Below, one piece after another: positions 58,401-61,400 of a DNA stretch of 64,000 nucleotides. The first letter of the stretch is position 1. Every line of letters begins with the position of its first letter. Where the stretch lies: contig NZ_LFYT02000002.1 of assembly GCF_001270065.2 (NCBI RefSeq), forward strand, positions 62,001-126,000, read 5' to 3'. The translations under genes were made by a program, and so were the position numbers. The stretch comes from Limnohabitans planktonicus II-D5. Its GTDB lineage: Bacteria > Pseudomonadota > Gammaproteobacteria > Burkholderiales > Burkholderiaceae_C. Under the pieces are notes generated by a model. That model had not been told where the DNA came from. It worked only from the letters and a program-made list of their open reading frames with translations, and ran no database searches.

Positions 58401-61400
58401 ATGGCTGAGCTCAAGCGGGTGTGGGTCGTGACCTCCAGGGTGTTGGCATCCATGCGCAGGGCCGCCATCAGCGTGCCCAGACTGCGCGGGTTGGCCAGAT
58501 CGCCAGCGGTGCCGGCCGTCAGGCTGACCTTGTCGCCGCGAAGGTGCACTTGGCCCGCATCTTCCGCACGAGCGGACGCCAAAATGCTGCCGTCCAAAGC
58601 TGTCAACTGCACATCGCCCAGCGTGGACTGGACACTGGACAGCAGCAAATCGCCACTGACTTCAGCCAGCACCACATCGCCCGCCGCCTGAACAGTCAAA
58701 ACACCTTTGTTCCAGCCATCGTCGCCAGGCAGTTTTTGCCCATGGTCACCCAGGTTGATGGTGAGTGCACCGGTGGTGCTCTGGATGCCGCCGCCCAACT
58801 CACCTTTGGTGCCTTGTGCCACCAGCCACATGTCCCCCGCGCTGCGCAAGAGCGCCAGGCCGGTCGCACCCACGCCGCCCTGGGCCGTGATGGCACCCGC
58901 GGCTTGCAAATGCATGCGGCCACCCGAGGTGATGCCGCTGACTTGCAAGTCGTTGTCGTTGCGCACACGCAGATCGCCCGCAGCGGCCAGCACCACGTCG
59001 CCCGAACTGTTGACCGCCACCACGCCCGAGGCGTCGATGTTCACGTCGTCCCAGACCTGCAAAACCAGGCTGAGCACTTCACGGCGGTTTTCCACCCACT
59101 GACCTTTGCGCACTTCGCGCACGCCATCGGTCGAAGCCAGCACGGGCACATCGCCCTTGGCCACTTCGGAGGCGTCCACCAGACGCCAACCCTCGAGGGC
59201 GAAGATGCTTTCGGTGGACAGGTCCAAGGTCCCCTCATCGCCCATCCACTCATAGCGCTGGTACTGGACCGAGACGATGTCCCGCGGAGAGGCCTTGGAT
59301 ATGGCGGCCAGCATGTAAGCGGGTTGCTTGTCCAGCTGGTCCGGGTTGATCACGGTGATGCGGTCCGTGGAGCGGCCAATGCCGCCTTCCGAGGATTGCG
59401 AAATCAGCGTGATGTTTTTCCCTTTCACATTCACCCGTTCAGGGCCAGTGGTCGCGGCTGCGGACGTGGCCTTGTGCGGGTAAATGGCAGCCATGAGGTC
59501 GGCAGACACCGGGTATTGGGCCAGTTCCTGGATGCGGTCGAGTGTGGGCAAGCCCGCCTTGGCCAGCTCGGTTTCGGAGAAACCGGCCTGGGCCATCTGC
59601 GCAGCCACGTCCGCAGGGTCCACGGTGCCGCGCTCGTAGGCGGCGTCCAGAATGGCGCCATAGCGCGCCTCCAGCTGCACGTCGTAATTGCCCACCGACA
59701 GGATCGAGACACTCGCGTCTTTCCAGGCATCGGGCGTGATCAGGCGCATGTCGCCTGCCGTTTCCTGCACACGGATGCTGCCTTGCGCACGGGCAGCCAG
59801 CCCGCCCTTGCCCATGACGGCACTGTCCACGCGGGCAACGATTGAACCGGCGCCCCCATCGAGCTGCACCGTGGCACCAAAAACCCGCGAGGTGAAGGTC
59901 GAGCCATTCAAGCCATGGAGAGCGTTGATGGTGATGTTGCCCGCCGTCAGCACCTGACTGTCTGAGCCGAAGGTGGCGGCCACCACTTGGCCGATCTTGA
60001 TTTCGGCCTTGTTCTTGCCCGCGATCTCATGGACCGTGATGTTGCCCGTGGACTGAACGTTCAGGCGTCCGCGTGGGTCCGTCACGGTGAGGGTGATATT
60101 GCCTTTGGCCTTGATGCTGGGCAAGGCACCCACGAAGGTGACGTTGCCGGTCATCTCCATCGCGTCGGCGGCCAAGGAGATGGGGGTGAAGGGTTCTGGC
60201 TGGTCATCGTTGGCTTGCGCCAGCGGCGTGGCATCGCCAAAGTTGACGCTGCCTTTGAGCACCATCTTGCCCACGGTGGTGATGCTGATGCGAGGATCGC
60301 TGGGGCCTTGGGCCGTTTCAATCGCGACCGGCAGATCGGCCTTGAGGCTGTAGGTGTAGAAGTCCTTCAAGCCGGTGACCGTGGTCACCTTGGTGGTGAT
60401 GGTCTTCTTGCGCAGCCAGCCGCCGCCCGTGGTGGTCGGGCCGTCGATGGTGATGTCCTCGTTCTGGTAGGTGCTGTCAAAACGGTCCAGGGCTTTCTTG
60501 GCCAGCCAGACCGTGCCGTCTTCCTTTTTCCAGGGGCTGCTGGCCGTGGCCTGGTAGGTGTAGACCCACTTGGACGCGTCAAAGGGGTTGGCCGTGACGC
60601 TTTCGCTGTCGAGCATGCGGGCGCCGCCCTTGAGGGTTTCGAGTTCTTTCCACTTGCTCTTGTCGCTGAAATCGGTCAGTGGGAAATTGACGGCGGCGTT
60701 GTCACCCACATACAGGTACAACTTGTTGTTGGACACATCGCGCACTTGCGACTTGTCCTTGACCATGTCCACAGCCGCGTTGCGTTTTTGTTCGTACTGC
60801 ACAAACAAGTAATCGTTGCGGCTGAGATTGACGGCCAGCTCGGACTCCAGCAAAGGCGTGCCGTCGGTGAAGCGCGTGGTGGTCGAGTCGGCCTTTTCAT
60901 CGGGCACCAGACCATCCCAGTCAAAGCCGAACAGGTTGAAACTTTCTTTCTTGTAGATCTGCAAGCGCGTGCTGGTCTTGGCCTGGCCTTCGGTCCAGAC
61001 GTAGTAACGCCCCAGCGCAGGCTGGTAGCTCAGGGCATCGCTGGCGGACTGCACGACCGGGTCGCCCACAGCCGTGTAAGAGATGGACGAGACCGTGCCC
61101 GCCCCGTTGGCGGGCTTGAGCACACCCTTGCGTGTTTCCTGGGTGACCTGGCCGTCCTGGTAGGTGTATTTCTTTTGCTCCAGCGTGTTGCTGTCGGTGA
61201 TGGTGATCACACCCACCCGGTTTTGCGACACGTCGATCTCGTCGACTTCCAGCGCAAAGTCGGTCTGGTTGTCGATCACCACCGAGGTGTAGCCACTGGC
61301 CACGCGCAAGCGACCATTGCCGGTGCTCAGGATGGTGCCCGTGAGGTTGATCTTGCCGCCCTGCGGTTTGATCGGGTTCAGGCTGATTTTCTTGCTGCTG